DNA of 64,000 bases from Acidobacteriota bacterium (GCA_009838525.1 VXRJ01000028.1:1-64000), one strand, 5' to 3'; counted from the first letter of the stretch, positions 25,065 to 34,294 are shown. Translations and numbers: made by a program. Notes: generated from the sequence alone by a model not told the origin.

Positions 25065-26327
25065 ATGACACGGACGAGAGTCGTAGCCGGAGTCATCAGC
25101 GTTCTGTTCCTCGCCCTCGGGCTGCCCGTATCCGGGCTGCTCGCGCCGATCGATGCCCAGGCGCCGGACGGCGATAGCCGGGTCCTGATCCGGGCCGGCC
25201 TGTTACTCGACGGAACCGGCGGGATGCGCGAGAACGCACGCCTTACGGTTGACGGCAACCGGATCACGCGGGTCGACGGGTTGCGCGGGGCCGTCGACTA
25301 CGACCTGTCGGACCTGACCCTGATGCCCGGCTGGATCGACACGCACGTCCACCTCACCTCGCACTTCGACGCGAGCGGCAGGGTGCACGGCGCCCCCGGC
25401 GCTCGGGAAGAGAGCGAGGGAGAGCTGATGCTGCACGCCGTGGCGAACGCCTGGCGCAACCTGCAGGCGGGTGTCACCACGGTGCAGAGTCTCGGCAGCG
25501 AGATCGACGGACCGCTCCGCGATCGGATCGCCGCCGGCGACATTCCGGGCCCGCGGGTGCTGACGTCGCTTCGTCCGGTGACCGCCGCCACCGGCGACGT
25601 GGACGCGATCCGTGCGTTCGTCCGGCAACTCGAGGCGGACGGCGCCGATGTCATCAAGATCTTCGCTTCGGGCAGCATCCGCGACGGCGGCGAGCGGACG
25701 CTGAGCGACGAGCAGATCGAGGCGGCCTGCGACGAGGCGCGCGCCCAGGGGCTCCGCTCCGCCGTGCACGCCTACGGTGCGGAAGTGGTTAGCGCGGTGG
25801 CCCGGGCCGGTTGCAACCAGGTGGAGCATGCCAACCACTATGACGCCGACACCATCGCCCTGCTCGCCGAGCACGGTACGTTCGTCGGTTTCCACACCGG
25901 CCTGCTCTGGGACAACTACGCGCAGTTCCGCCCGCGGTTCATCGGCGTCGGGAACTACACCGAGATCGGCTTCGAGCGGATGCGTGAAGCGCGCCGCGTC
26001 GGCCTCGACACGTTGCGCGAAACACTTCGCCACGGCGACGTCCAGATCGTCTTCGGAACCGACGCCACGGCGGGCGCGCACGGACGAAACTTCGAGGAGT
26101 TAATCGTTCGCGTGGACGAAGCGGGCCAGAATCCGATGGACGCGATCATCTCCGCCACCTCGATGGCCGCGCGCGCGATCGGCATGGAGGACGACCTGGG
26201 TCAGATCGCTCCCGGGTTCATCGCCGACCTCGTCGCCGTCGAGGGCAACCCCGCCATCAACATCGAGGCGTTGCGCAACGTCCGGTTCGTCATGCGGGAC
26301 GGGATCGTCTACCGGAACGATCCGTAG
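25065..26327 (+). CDS. Exported amidohydrolase-family protein
   Basis: A 420-residue metal-dependent amidohydrolase with a signal peptide (about 1-29). TIM-barrel metal motifs are present: DTHVHL after LMPGWI, a likely carboxylated lysine in ADVIKIFASGS, histidines in SAVHAYG and VEHANHYD, and the final aspartate in FGTDATAGAHG. The small beta-sandwich forms from both ends (IRAGLLLDGTGGMRENA and PGFIADLVAVEGNP). Imidazolonepropionase-like and prolidase-like exported members of this group hydrolyse cyclic amides or peptides, but the substrate cannot be fixed. The start is the ATG at 25065 with GGGAG about 8 bp before it. It stands downstream of the Oar-like receptor and converges on the ABC exporter with a 19-bp gap. 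Confidence 0.88.
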   Translation: MTRTRVVAGVISVLFLALGLPVSGLLAPIDAQAPDGDSRVLIRAGLLLDGTGGMRENARLTVDGNRITRVDGLRGAVDYDLSDLTLMPGWIDTHVHLTSHFDASGRVHGAPGAREESEGELMLHAVANAWRNLQAGVTTVQSLGSEIDGPLRDRIAAGDIPGPRVLTSLRPVTAATGDVDAIRAFVRQLEADGADVIKIFASGSIRDGGERTLSDEQIEAACDEARAQGLRSAVHAYGAEVVSAVARAGCNQVEHANHYDADTIALLAEHGTFVGFHTGLLWDNYAQFRPRFIGVGNYTEIGFERMREARRVGLDTLRETLRHGDVQIVFGTDATAGAHGRNFEELIVRVDEAGQNPMDAIISATSMAARAIGMEDDLGQIAPGFIADLVAVEGNPAINIEALRNVRFVMRDGIVYRNDP

Positions 26328-26346
26328 GGAGCGGCATCGCCGACCG

Positions 26347-28188
26347 CTACCCGTGGCTCCTTGGGATAGCGACGGGCGCCGGATCGGGCGTGAAGTCCTC
26401 CCCCGGATTGATGAAGCGGTTCCGCTCAAGGCCGTACTGCCGGTCGTAGAGCTGCTTGTACCGCCCGTCGAGAGCCATGAGCTCATCGTGCGTCCCCTGC
26501 TCGACGACTTCGCCAGCTTCCAGCACGAGGATCTGATCCGCGCTGCGGATCGTCGACAGCCGGTGCGCGATGACGAAGCTGGTGCGTCCGGCGCGCAGGG
26601 CGCGCAGCCCGTCCTGAATCAGCGCCTCGCTCTCGCTGTCGAGGCTGGACGTCGCCTCGTCCAGAATCAGGATGCCGGGGTCGGCGAGGATGGCGCGTGC
26701 GATCGCGACGCGCTGCCGCTGACCGCCGGAGAGCTTGACGCCCCGCTCGCCCACGATCGTGTCGTAGCCGTCGGGGAACTGATTGATGAACTCGTCGCAG
26801 TGCGCCAAGCGACTCACCTCGCGGATTTCCTCGTCCGTCGCACGCGGGTTCGAGAACGCGAGGTTGGCGCGGATGGTGCCATCGAAGAGGAAGTTCTCCT
26901 GCAGCACGACGCCGAGACGGGCGCGGTAGTCCTTCAGGCTGATGTTCTGGAGGTCGCGTCCGTCGATCAGGACGCGGCCGGCCGTCGGACGGTTGAATGC
27001 CATCACCAGGCTGATCAGCGTGCTCTTGCCCGAGCCGCTCGATCCGACCAGCGCGGTGGTGGTGCCGGGAGCCGCCTCGAGTGAGACTCCCTTCAGGACC
27101 GGCACGTCCGGCTCGTACTCGAACCAGATGTCCTCCAGCCGGATTTCGCCGCGGCACGCACCCAGCCGGTCCCGCGTTTCGTCCTCCTGATCCTCGGTCG
27201 CCATCTCTCGGACCTCGCGGATCCGGTCGAGTCCCGCGAACGCCTCGGTGACCTGCGTCCCGATCTGAGAAATCTGAATAACCGGGGCGATGACGAGTCC
27301 GGTGAAGATGAGGTACTGCAGCAGCTCGCCGGTCGTCCACGACCCGGACATCAGCGCGTTGCCTCCGAGGACGATCATCATGGCGCCGATGAGCCCCATC
27401 ACGAACGTGGAGATGGACGTAACGGCGGAAACTCCGGTTACCGTCTTGGCGACGTTGCGGAACAGGCGATGGGCGCCGCGCGCAAAGACCAGTTGCTCGC
27501 GCTTCTCGACGCCGTAGGCCTTCACGATCCGGATGCCGCTGAGGGTCTCGCCGAGCCGCCCCGTGACTTCGGCGTTGATCTTCCCCCGCTCCCGGAAAAC
27601 GGGCCGGATCCGCGAGAAGGCGACGGCCATCGTGATCCCGAACAGACCGAGCACGAGCACCGTCAGCAGCGTCAGCCGCCAGTTGAGCCAGAAGAGCCAC
27701 ACGAGCGCGATCGACGCGGTGAGCAATCCCCCCGCCAGGTGAGCCAGCCCGGTGCCGACGAGGTTCCGGATCCCTTCGGCGTCGGTCATGACCCGGGATA
27801 TCAGAACGCCGGTCTGCGTCGAATCGAAGTAGCGGATCGGCAGGCGCGAGACGTGGGCCATCACCTGCTTCCGCATCTCGGTGATGGCGCGCTGGGCGGC
27901 GACGCCGAGCACCTGCGACAGGGCGAAGCCGGTCGCGGACTGCACGACCGCGGCGGCAAGGCCGACCCCGGCCAGCATGAACAGCTCGTCGGTCCGTTGC
28001 GCCGGAATCACCTCGTCGAGGATGTAGCGCGACATCGCCGGCAGCACCAGGCCGGCGAGGCGACTCACCAGGATCAGCACCAGACCGAGGGCCAGCCGGT
28101 AGCGGTAGCGCCACATCAGGCCACGCGCTTCCTCCCACGCCGTGGCGGTCAGCTTGCGTTTCCTGCGAGGCTGGGGCACGTCGGGCAT
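26347..28188 (-). CDS. MsbA-like ABC exporter (fused membrane and ATPase domains)
   Basis: A 613-residue half-transporter of the type IV exporter class. Six transmembrane helices occupy about 30-320, the nucleotide-binding domain about 350-590: Walker A GSSGSGKST, Q-loop LQENFLF, signature LSGGQRQR, Walker B ILILDEATSS and the H-loop in VIAHRLST. Such homodimers export lipids, lipid A core or drugs; MsbA is plausible in a lipid A-making cell, but substrate cannot be read from sequence. The ATG at 28188 lies 8 bp after a TACCAT hexamer. It is divergent from dinB over 27 bp. The end converges with the amidohydrolase. Confidence 0.9.
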   Translation of the reverse strand: MPDVPQPRRKRKLTATAWEEARGLMWRYRYRLALGLVLILVSRLAGLVLPAMSRYILDEVIPAQRTDELFMLAGVGLAAAVVQSATGFALSQVLGVAAQRAITEMRKQVMAHVSRLPIRYFDSTQTGVLISRVMTDAEGIRNLVGTGLAHLAGGLLTASIALVWLFWLNWRLTLLTVLVLGLFGITMAVAFSRIRPVFRERGKINAEVTGRLGETLSGIRIVKAYGVEKREQLVFARGAHRLFRNVAKTVTGVSAVTSISTFVMGLIGAMMIVLGGNALMSGSWTTGELLQYLIFTGLVIAPVIQISQIGTQVTEAFAGLDRIREVREMATEDQEDETRDRLGACRGEIRLEDIWFEYEPDVPVLKGVSLEAAPGTTTALVGSSGSGKSTLISLVMAFNRPTAGRVLIDGRDLQNISLKDYRARLGVVLQENFLFDGTIRANLAFSNPRATDEEIREVSRLAHCDEFINQFPDGYDTIVGERGVKLSGGQRQRVAIARAILADPGILILDEATSSLDSESEALIQDGLRALRAGRTSFVIAHRLSTIRSADQILVLEAGEVVEQGTHDELMALDGRYKQLYDRQYGLERNRFINPGEDFTPDPAPVAIPRSHG

Positions 28189-28196
28189 GCACCATC

Positions 28197-28209
28197 ATGG
28201 TAGTAGACT
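28197..28209. promoter_or_regulatory. Back-to-back divergent -10 hexamers between the ABC exporter and dinB
   Basis: Minus-strand TACCAT (28197-28202) is 8 bp before the exporter ATG at 28188. Plus-strand TAGACT (28204-28209) is 6 bp before the dinB GTG at 28216. The hexamers are one base apart in a 27-bp intergenic region with no Shine-Dalgarno on either side. Confidence 0.5.
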
Positions 28210-28215
28210 TCCGCC

Positions 28216-29340
28216 GTGACCGATCGGCGACGCCGTATCGTGCACATCGACATGGACGCGTTCTACGCGTCGGTGGAACAGCGTGATCGGCCGGAGCTGC
28301 GCGGCAGGCCGGTCGCCGTGGGTGGACGGCCGGAAGGGCGCGGCGTGGTCGCGGCGGCCAGCTACGAGGCGCGCGAGTTCGGCGTCCGGTCGGCGCTGTC
28401 GATGGCGCAGGCGGTCCGCCGTTGTCCCCAACTGGAAATTGTCCGCCCCGATTTCGCGAAGTATCGCGCGATCTCGCAGCAAGTGTTCGATCTGTTTCGC
28501 GCCGTAACCCCCAAGGTGGAGCCCCTCTCGCTCGACGAGGCGTACCTCGACGTGACGGAAAACGCCTGGGGCGAACCGTATGCGACACGCGTCGCGAAGC
28601 GGTTGAAGGCGCAGATTCGGGAAACGACCGGCCTGACCGCATCCGCCGGCGTCGCTCCGAACAAGTTCCTCGCCAAGATCGCGTCGGGATGGCAGAAGCC
28701 GGACGGACTGACCGTCGTGTCGCACGACCGCGTCGAGCCGTTCCTCCAGCAGTTGCCGGTGGGCGCGCTGTGGGGTGTCGGCCCGGTCACCGAGCGCCGG
28801 CTGCGAAAAGCGGGCATCGAGCGGCTGGTGGACGTGCGCGCCATCGACGACGCGGCGCTCCATCGCCTGGTGGGAAGCCATGCCGAGTCGCTCCGGCGTC
28901 TGGCGCACGGCATCGACGAGCGCCCGGTGGTCGCGCACCGCGAGCGAAAGTCCAAGAGTTCGGAGCAGACCTACGCGCTCGATCTCGTCGATATGGAGAC
29001 GATTCGGGCCGAGATCGATCGGATGGCGCGTGGCTCCGGCGACTGGCTGCGGCGCGCTGGCATCCGTGCGCGAACCGTCACCGTGAAGGTGCGCTATGAC
29101 GACTTCACGACAATAACGCGGAGTCACACGGCGCGGCCCGCTACGGACGATCCCGACGAAGTCGCGCGCCGCGCGCAGATGCTGATCGATCGCACCGACG
29201 CCGGCGCCCGCCCGGTACGCCTCCTCGGGGTCGGCGTCCATAGTCTCGCCGCCGATGGTGACGACGACGATCCCGGCGAAACCGGCCACGACTGGCCCCG
29301 TCTCTGGGATCTCCCGCCCGGCGAGCCGGCGCATCCATGA
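28216..29340 (+). CDS. dinB: DNA polymerase IV (Y-family translesion polymerase)
   Basis: A 374-residue Y-family polymerase. Catalytic acids are Asp12 and Asp14 (HIDMDAFYASVE) and Asp107-Glu108 (LSLDEAYLD). The steric-gate region, SAGVAPNKFLAKIASGWQKPDGLTVV, and the helix-hairpin LWGVGPVTERRLRKAGI are all typical, followed by the little-finger domain (KSKSSEQTYA). It performs low-fidelity translesion synthesis in the cytoplasm. It begins with GTG at 28216, 6 bp after a TAGACT hexamer. No LexA box of a kind I recognise is seen. rsgA starts 4 bp after its stop, an unusual pairing. No beta-clamp-binding tail is obvious at the C terminus. Confidence 0.95.
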   Translation: MTDRRRRIVHIDMDAFYASVEQRDRPELRGRPVAVGGRPEGRGVVAAASYEAREFGVRSALSMAQAVRRCPQLEIVRPDFAKYRAISQQVFDLFRAVTPKVEPLSLDEAYLDVTENAWGEPYATRVAKRLKAQIRETTGLTASAGVAPNKFLAKIASGWQKPDGLTVVSHDRVEPFLQQLPVGALWGVGPVTERRLRKAGIERLVDVRAIDDAALHRLVGSHAESLRRLAHGIDERPVVAHRERKSKSSEQTYALDLVDMETIRAEIDRMARGSGDWLRRAGIRARTVTVKVRYDDFTTITRSHTARPATDDPDEVARRAQMLIDRTDAGARPVRLLGVGVHSLAADGDDDDPGETGHDWPRLWDLPPGEPAHP

Positions 29341-29344
29341 TGCG

Positions 29345-30400
29345 ATGAGCGATCGCTCCGTGCCGCCCGGTCTGGCCGCACTTGGTTGGGACAAGACGTT
29401 CGCCGCCGCATTCGCGGCGCTGAACGACGCCGCGCTCGTTCCCGCGCGCGTCGGCATCGAGCACAACCACATCTACCGCGTCGTGACGGCGGACGGCGAA
29501 CGGATGGCGCAGGCGGCGGGACGGCTACGGCACGAGGCGGCGGGCCAGGACCAGCTTCCCGCAGTGGGCGACTGGGTGGCGGTCGCCCTGAACAAGACCG
29601 ACGACACCGCGACCATCCGCTTCGTCCTGCCGCGCCGCAGCAGCTTCGCCCGCAAGGCGGCGGGCGACCCGACGACGCGCCAGGTGGTGGCAGCGAACAT
29701 CGACGTCGTCCTCGTCGTGGCCGGACTCGACCGCGATTTCAACCCGCGCCGTATCGCGCGGTATCTGGTCGCGGTGGCCGAGAGCGGAGCCCGGCCGGCC
29801 GTCGTGCTGAACAAGTGTGACCTGTGCGACGACCTGGATGCGGCGATCGCCCAGGTGCGGGACGCCGCGCCCGGCGTTCCGATACACGCCACATGCGGCA
29901 AGACCGGCCAGGGCGTCGATCAGCTCCAGCCCTATCTGGCGCCCGGCCGCACCGCGGCGCTGCTCGGGTCGTCCGGCACCGGCAAGTCGACCCTGATCAA
30001 CCGCCTGCTCGGCGAGGAACGCCAGCGGACGCAGCCGGTCCGCGGCATCGATCAACGCGGCCGCCACACCACCATCCACCGCGAGCTCATCCTGGGCCCC
30101 GGCGGCGGCCTCATCATCGACACGCCGGGCCTGCGCGAGTTGCAGATCTGGGACAGCGCCCGTGCGCTGGAGGACGCCTTCGCCGACATCGACGAACTGG
30201 CCGCCGACTGCCGCTTCCGGGACTGCCAGCATGGCGCGGAACCGGGTTGCGCCGTCCGCGATGCGGTCGACGCGGGCCGCCTCGATCCCGCGCGGCTCGA
30301 CCAGTACCGCCACCTTGCCGAGGAGCGAGAATTGCTGGTGCGGCGGCGCGAAGAACTGGCCCGCCGCCAGGAGCGGGCCCAGACCCGCAGGAAACGGTAG
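29345..30400 (+). CDS. rsgA: Ribosome small-subunit-dependent GTPase A
   Basis: A 351-residue circularly permuted GTPase used in late 30S subunit assembly. An N-terminal OB-fold (about 45-100: AVGDWVAVALNKTDDTATI, with FARKAAG) is followed by the permuted G domain with G4 NKCDL before the G1 P-loop GSSGTGKSTLINRL and G3 DTPGLRELQ. A C-terminal zinc knuckle (CRFRDCQHGAEPGC) follows. The ATG at 29345 was chosen because earlier codons overlap the dinB end. It lies 4 bp after dinB, probably in the same transcript. The C terminus is Arg-rich, suiting rRNA contact. Confidence 0.95.
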   Translation: MSDRSVPPGLAALGWDKTFAAAFAALNDAALVPARVGIEHNHIYRVVTADGERMAQAAGRLRHEAAGQDQLPAVGDWVAVALNKTDDTATIRFVLPRRSSFARKAAGDPTTRQVVAANIDVVLVVAGLDRDFNPRRIARYLVAVAESGARPAVVLNKCDLCDDLDAAIAQVRDAAPGVPIHATCGKTGQGVDQLQPYLAPGRTAALLGSSGTGKSTLINRLLGEERQRTQPVRGIDQRGRHTTIHRELILGPGGGLIIDTPGLRELQIWDSARALEDAFADIDELAADCRFRDCQHGAEPGCAVRDAVDAGRLDPARLDQYRHLAEERELLVRRREELARRQERAQTRRKR

Positions 30401-30494
30401 GGACGGCGAGACGGTCGGCGCGGTCGCGCCGGTCGGCGTGGGCGCCCCTGTGGGAGAATGGCGCAAACGACGACCGGCCCCAGGGGAGAACGCC

Positions 30495-30833
30495 ATGCCA
30501 TTGACCCGCGCTCTCATCGCGCTGTTGTTTGCCGCCCTTCTGATTCCCTCTGCCGCCACCGCCCAACCGGCGTGGCAGCTCCCCGACACCGTCGAGCACA
30601 AGCCGGTCGACATCTGGAGCGAGGGCACCCGCATGCGGACCGACAAGGCCCCCAACCTGAACGGCTGGGCCCATCTCGACAAGGTGCTGGAGTACCGCCC
30701 GGTCAACGACGCCCACCGCATCACGATCCCGCTTCTCGTCATCGACGCGGAGCACGAAGAGCTGTTCGACCGCCACCAGGCGGGCGAGCTGGTTCAACGA
30801 CTGCCTGAAATAGCGACTGCCGCACGATGCTGA
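30495..30833 (+). pseudogene. Internally deleted, truncated exported alpha/beta-hydrolase remnant
   Basis: A 112-codon frame with a clear signal peptide (MPLTRALIALLFAALLIPSA, cleaved near ATA-QP) and a ribosome binding site (AGGGGAG before the ATG at 30495). The body joins an N-terminal strand region (VDIWSEGTRMR, typical of the start of exported alpha/beta hydrolases) directly to a late strand (ITIPLLVIDAEHEELFDRHQAG) that normally carries the catalytic Asp/Glu region. The nucleophile elbow, most of the fold and the catalytic His end are missing, and the last ~15 codons run into queG by 7 bp. This pattern fits a gene that lost its middle and 3' end. It could still make a small secreted protein. 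Confidence 0.6.
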
Positions 30834-31873
30834 AGGCGTCCGAGGTGAAGCGGATGGCCCGGGAGGCCGGGTTCGATCTGTGCGGCATCGCCCCCGCGGA
30901 AGCGTTCCCGGAACTGAAGTACTTCGACACGTGGCTGGCCGCGGGCCATGCCGGCGAGATGCGGTATCTGTCGCGGTCCGCGGCGCGACGGGCCGACGTG
31001 CGGAACGTGGTGCCGGCGGCGCGGTCCGTCGTTGCTCTGGGCGTCATCTACAACACCGACCGGCCGTACTCGACCGAGGTGGGCGACCCCGACGCGGCGC
31101 TCATCTCACGCTACGCCTGGGGCGAGGACTACCACGACGTGCTCGGCCGGCGCGCGGACGCTCTGCTGGCGGAAATGCGCGAGGCATGCGACGAGCCGTT
31201 CGAGGCGCGTTGGTACGTCGACACCGGACCCGTCCAGGAACGCGTCTACGCGCAGTACGCCGGCCTGGGCTGGATTGGGAAGAACACCTGTCTCATCCAC
31301 CCCGAACAGGGGTCGTGGATCTTCCTCGGCGAGATCATCACCAGCCTTGCACTCGAGCCCGACGCGCCGCAGCTCGATCAGTGCGGCACGTGCACGCTCT
31401 GCATCGAGGCATGCCCGACCGACGCGCTGCGCGAGCCGTGGGTGCTCGATTCGACGCGATGCCTGTCGTACCTGACCATCGAGCTGCGCGGTCCGATCCC
31501 CGAGACCTGGCGCGACGCCATCGGCACGCACGTCTACGGTTGCGACATCTGCCAGGATGTCTGCCCCTACAACCATCCCGCGGCTCGCTCGGGCGACGCC
31601 GCGTGGCGGCCGCGGCCCGCTCTCGACCAACCGACGCTGATCGACCTGTGGCGCCGATCGGACGCGGATACTCAGGCGTTGCTCGCCGACAGCGCGATGT
31701 CGCGTGCGAAGCTGAACGGATTCCGGCGAAACGTGGCGGTCGCCTTGGGCAACAGGGGGACGGCCGCGGCCCGTGCGGCGCTCGACGCATCGGGCGGCGC
31801 GGAGCGCGCGTCGACACGGGATCCGGTCGTCGCGGAACATGTGGCGTGGGCGCGCCGGCGAGACGAACCGTGA
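30827..31873 (+). CDS. queG: Epoxyqueuosine reductase
   Basis: A 348-residue cobalamin-dependent iron-sulfur enzyme for the last step of queuosine synthesis in tRNA. The N-terminal cobalamin-binding domain includes YVDTGPVQERVYAQYAGLGWIGKNT. Two 4Fe-4S clusters are bound by CGTCTLCIEACP and CDICQDVCPYN, and a HEAT-like C-terminal region recognises tRNA. The length is normal for the short form. The start ATG at 30827 overlaps the hydrolase remnant by 7 bp, suggesting queG now depends on that leader for translation. It is followed by a YqgE gene 26 bp later. Cytoplasmic. Confidence 0.95.
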   Translation: MLKASEVKRMAREAGFDLCGIAPAEAFPELKYFDTWLAAGHAGEMRYLSRSAARRADVRNVVPAARSVVALGVIYNTDRPYSTEVGDPDAALISRYAWGEDYHDVLGRRADALLAEMREACDEPFEARWYVDTGPVQERVYAQYAGLGWIGKNTCLIHPEQGSWIFLGEIITSLALEPDAPQLDQCGTCTLCIEACPTDALREPWVLDSTRCLSYLTIELRGPIPETWRDAIGTHVYGCDICQDVCPYNHPAARSGDAAWRPRPALDQPTLIDLWRRSDADTQALLADSAMSRAKLNGFRRNVAVALGNRGTAAARAALDASGGAERASTRDPVVAEHVAWARRRDEP

Positions 31874-31899
31874 CACAATGACTGCGTGGCAGGCACCCC

Positions 31900-32478
31900 A
31901 TGACTGACTCGGAACCTCCGAAGAAGGGCATCGCATCGCTCGCTCCGTCGCTGCTGATCTCGATGCCGCAGATGGTCGATCCCAACTTCCATCAGACGGT
32001 CATTCTGCTGTGCGAGCACGGCGAGGATGGCGCGTTCGGACTGGTGCTGAACCGGCGAACGGAGACGCCCGCAGCGGAGGTCGTCGGGATGTCGCCGCCG
32101 GTGTCGGGCCAGAGCGACCTGGAGCTCTGGATCGGCGGGCCGGTTTCGCCGGAACGGGGCTGGATTCTGCTGGGCAACGAGCCGAGCGAAGCGGATTCCG
32201 TCCGGGTCTGCGACGGGGTCTTCCTGTCCACGTCGCAGACGCTGCTGCGCCGCCTGCTCGAGTCGCCGCCGCCGCCGCGGACTCGCCTGCTGACCGGCTA
32301 CGCCGGCTGGGGCCCCGGCCAACTCGACGCCGAGCTGTCCCTGTCGTCGTGGCTCAATGCCGACATCGACCTGGACATCGTCTTCGACACCGAGCCCGAC
32401 CGGATGTGGGATGCGGTGATCCGGCGTCTGGGCGTCGATCCCGCCCTTCTGCAGACCGGCGGCACCTCCGTCAACTGA
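31900..32478 (+). CDS. YqgE/AlgH-family protein
   Basis: A 192-residue protein of the YqgE/AlgH (DUF179) family. Hallmarks: SLLISMPQMVDPNFHQTVILLCEHGEDGAFGLVLNR at the N terminus, then LWIGGPVSPERGWILL and TGYAGWGPGQLDAEL. The biochemical role is not established; in pseudomonads AlgH has been linked to alginate regulation. The fold has no catalytic motif I can name. It probably continues the queG transcript (26 bp spacing). Its end faces ettA across a 110-bp convergent gap in which I see no strong hairpin. Confidence 0.92.
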   Translation: MTDSEPPKKGIASLAPSLLISMPQMVDPNFHQTVILLCEHGEDGAFGLVLNRRTETPAAEVVGMSPPVSGQSDLELWIGGPVSPERGWILLGNEPSEADSVRVCDGVFLSTSQTLLRRLLESPPPPRTRLLTGYAGWGPGQLDAELSLSSWLNADIDLDIVFDTEPDRMWDAVIRRLGVDPALLQTGGTSVN

Positions 32479-32588
32479 CGAGGGCGCGCTCGGCTCAGCC
32501 CGTTCCGCATGCAACCAGGTAGGTGCCAAACGAAGCCGACGAACTCGAGCAGCGCACCGGGCCGCCGCCAAATTCGCGGTTGGCACCG

Positions 32589-34268
32589 TCACGCCCGCGT
32601 CAGCTTGCGGAACTTGATCCGCTGCGGATGGTCCGCCTTCCAGCCGAGGCGCCGCTTCCGGTCGGCTTCGTAGTCGCTGTAGTTCCCAGCGAACCAGACG
32701 ACTTCGCTGTTCCCCTCGAACGCGATGATGTGCGTGGCGATCCGGTCGAGGAACCACCGGTCGTGGCTGACCACGACGGCGCAGCCGGCGAAGGCGAGGA
32801 GGGCATCTTCGAGCGCCCGCAGCGTGTCGACGTCGAGGTCGTTGGTCGGCTCGTCCAGCAGCAGCAGGTTGGCGCCGTTGCGCAGCAGCCGGGCCAGGTG
32901 AACGCGGTTGCGCTCGCCGCCGGACAGCGTTCCCACCTTCCGTTGCTGATCGGAGCCGCGGAAGTTGAACCACGAGACGTAGGCGCGTGAGGCGACGGTC
33001 CGCTTCCCGAGGGTGACGTCGTCCTGCCGGTCGGAGATCGCCTCCCAGACCGTTGCGTCCGGGTCGAGATCGCGATCCTGATCGACGTAGCCAACCTGGA
33101 CGGTCTCGCCCAGGCGGATGGTCCCCGCGTCGGGCTCTTCCTCGCCGGTGATGAGCCGGAGCAGCGTCGTCTTGCCGGCGCCGTTGGCTCCGACGACGCC
33201 GACGATTCCGGCGGGCGGAAGGGCGAACGACAGTCCGCCGATCAGGGCCCGCTCGCCGTAGCCCTGGATCACATTGTCCGCTTCCACCACCACGTCACCG
33301 AGGCGCGGCCCGGGCGGGATGTAGATCTCGACCGTCTCGATCGCCTTGGCGGACTCTTCCGACAGCAGGCGCTCGTAGGCGTTCAGGCGCGCCTTCCCCT
33401 TGGCCTGCCGGGCGCGGGGCGACATGTTGATCCACTCCAGCTCGCGCTCCAGCGTCCGCCGCCGCTTCGCCTCTTGCTGCGCCTCGATGCTGAGGCGTTG
33501 CTGCTTCTGGGCCAGCCACGACGAGTAGTTGCCTTCCCACGGGATGCCGGCGCCGCGGTCCAGTTCGAGGATCCAGCCGGCGACGTTATCGAGGAAGTAC
33601 CGGTCGTGGGTTACGGCCACAACCGTGCCGGGGTAGTCGGCGAGGAACCGTTCCAGCCAGGCGACCGACTCGGCGTCGAGGTGGTTCGTCGGCTCGTCCA
33701 GCAGGAGGAGGTCGGGCGACTGCAGCAGCAGCCGGCAAAGGGCGACGCGGCGCCGTTCGCCTCCTGACAGGGTCGTGACGTCGGCATGTCCGGGAGGCAG
33801 GCGGAGTGACTCCATCGCCATTCGGATACGCGAATCGAGGTCCCACGCCCCCATGGCGTCGATCTTCGTCTGCAGCTCGCCCTGCTCATCGAGAGCCTCC
33901 TCCATTTCGAGCGAGCCGGGTCCGCTCTGCGCCACGTCGGCGGTGATCTGGTCGTAGCGGCGGAGGAGGGCCCGCAGGTCCGCCACGCCCTCGTTGACGT
34001 TGCCGGCGACGTCCTTGTTGGGGTCGAGCTGCGGCTCCTGCGCCAGGTACCCGACTGACACGCCGGCGGCGGGGAACGCCTCGCCGTCGAACTCGGTGAT
34101 CTCGCCCGCCATGATCCGGAGCAGCGTGCTCTTGCCCGCGCCGTTCAAACCGAGGACGCCGATCTTCGCTCCCGGCAGGAACGACAGCCAGATGTCCTTG
34201 AGCACGACGCGGTCCGGGGGGTACCGCTTGCCGAGCCCCTTCATCGTGTAGACGTACTGTGGCGCCAT
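32589..34268 (-). CDS. ettA: Energy-dependent translational throttle ABC-F protein
   Basis: A 559-residue ABC-F ATPase that binds the ribosomal E site and gates elongation according to ATP/ADP. There are no membrane helices, only two nucleotide-binding domains: Walker A GLNGAGKST and GANGAGKTT, signatures LSGGERRR and LSGGERNR, Walker B LLLLDEPTNHLDAES and LLLLDEPTNDLD. The linker includes the EttA-type arm (ELEWINMSPRARQAKGKARLNAYE). The start is the ATG at 34268, 8 bp after a TACAAT hexamer; upstream frame is a shadow of the cupredoxin gene. The C terminus has the EttA tail (RRLGWKADHPQRIKFRKL). Cytoplasmic, translation control. Confidence 0.95.
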   Translation of the reverse strand: MAPQYVYTMKGLGKRYPPDRVVLKDIWLSFLPGAKIGVLGLNGAGKSTLLRIMAGEITEFDGEAFPAAGVSVGYLAQEPQLDPNKDVAGNVNEGVADLRALLRRYDQITADVAQSGPGSLEMEEALDEQGELQTKIDAMGAWDLDSRIRMAMESLRLPPGHADVTTLSGGERRRVALCRLLLQSPDLLLLDEPTNHLDAESVAWLERFLADYPGTVVAVTHDRYFLDNVAGWILELDRGAGIPWEGNYSSWLAQKQQRLSIEAQQEAKRRRTLERELEWINMSPRARQAKGKARLNAYERLLSEESAKAIETVEIYIPPGPRLGDVVVEADNVIQGYGERALIGGLSFALPPAGIVGVVGANGAGKTTLLRLITGEEEPDAGTIRLGETVQVGYVDQDRDLDPDATVWEAISDRQDDVTLGKRTVASRAYVSWFNFRGSDQQRKVGTLSGGERNRVHLARLLRNGANLLLLDEPTNDLDVDTLRALEDALLAFAGCAVVVSHDRWFLDRIATHIIAFEGNSEVVWFAGNYSDYEADRKRRLGWKADHPQRIKFRKLTRA

Positions 34269-34276
34269 AGGCGGGG

Positions 34277-34282
34277 ATTGTA
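34277..34282 (-). promoter_or_regulatory. -10 hexamer of ettA in leaderless position
   Basis: Minus-strand TACAAT lies 8 bp before the ettA ATG at 34268, with no Shine-Dalgarno between. Confidence 0.5.
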
Positions 34283-34294
34283 TGCCGTGCCAGC

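Noticed and set aside
26483-28642. 719-codon open frame overlapping the ABC exporter on the same strand
   Set aside because: Different frame, Arg/Gly/Pro-rich, and it would extend through the 27-bp divergent promoter region and into dinB antisense.
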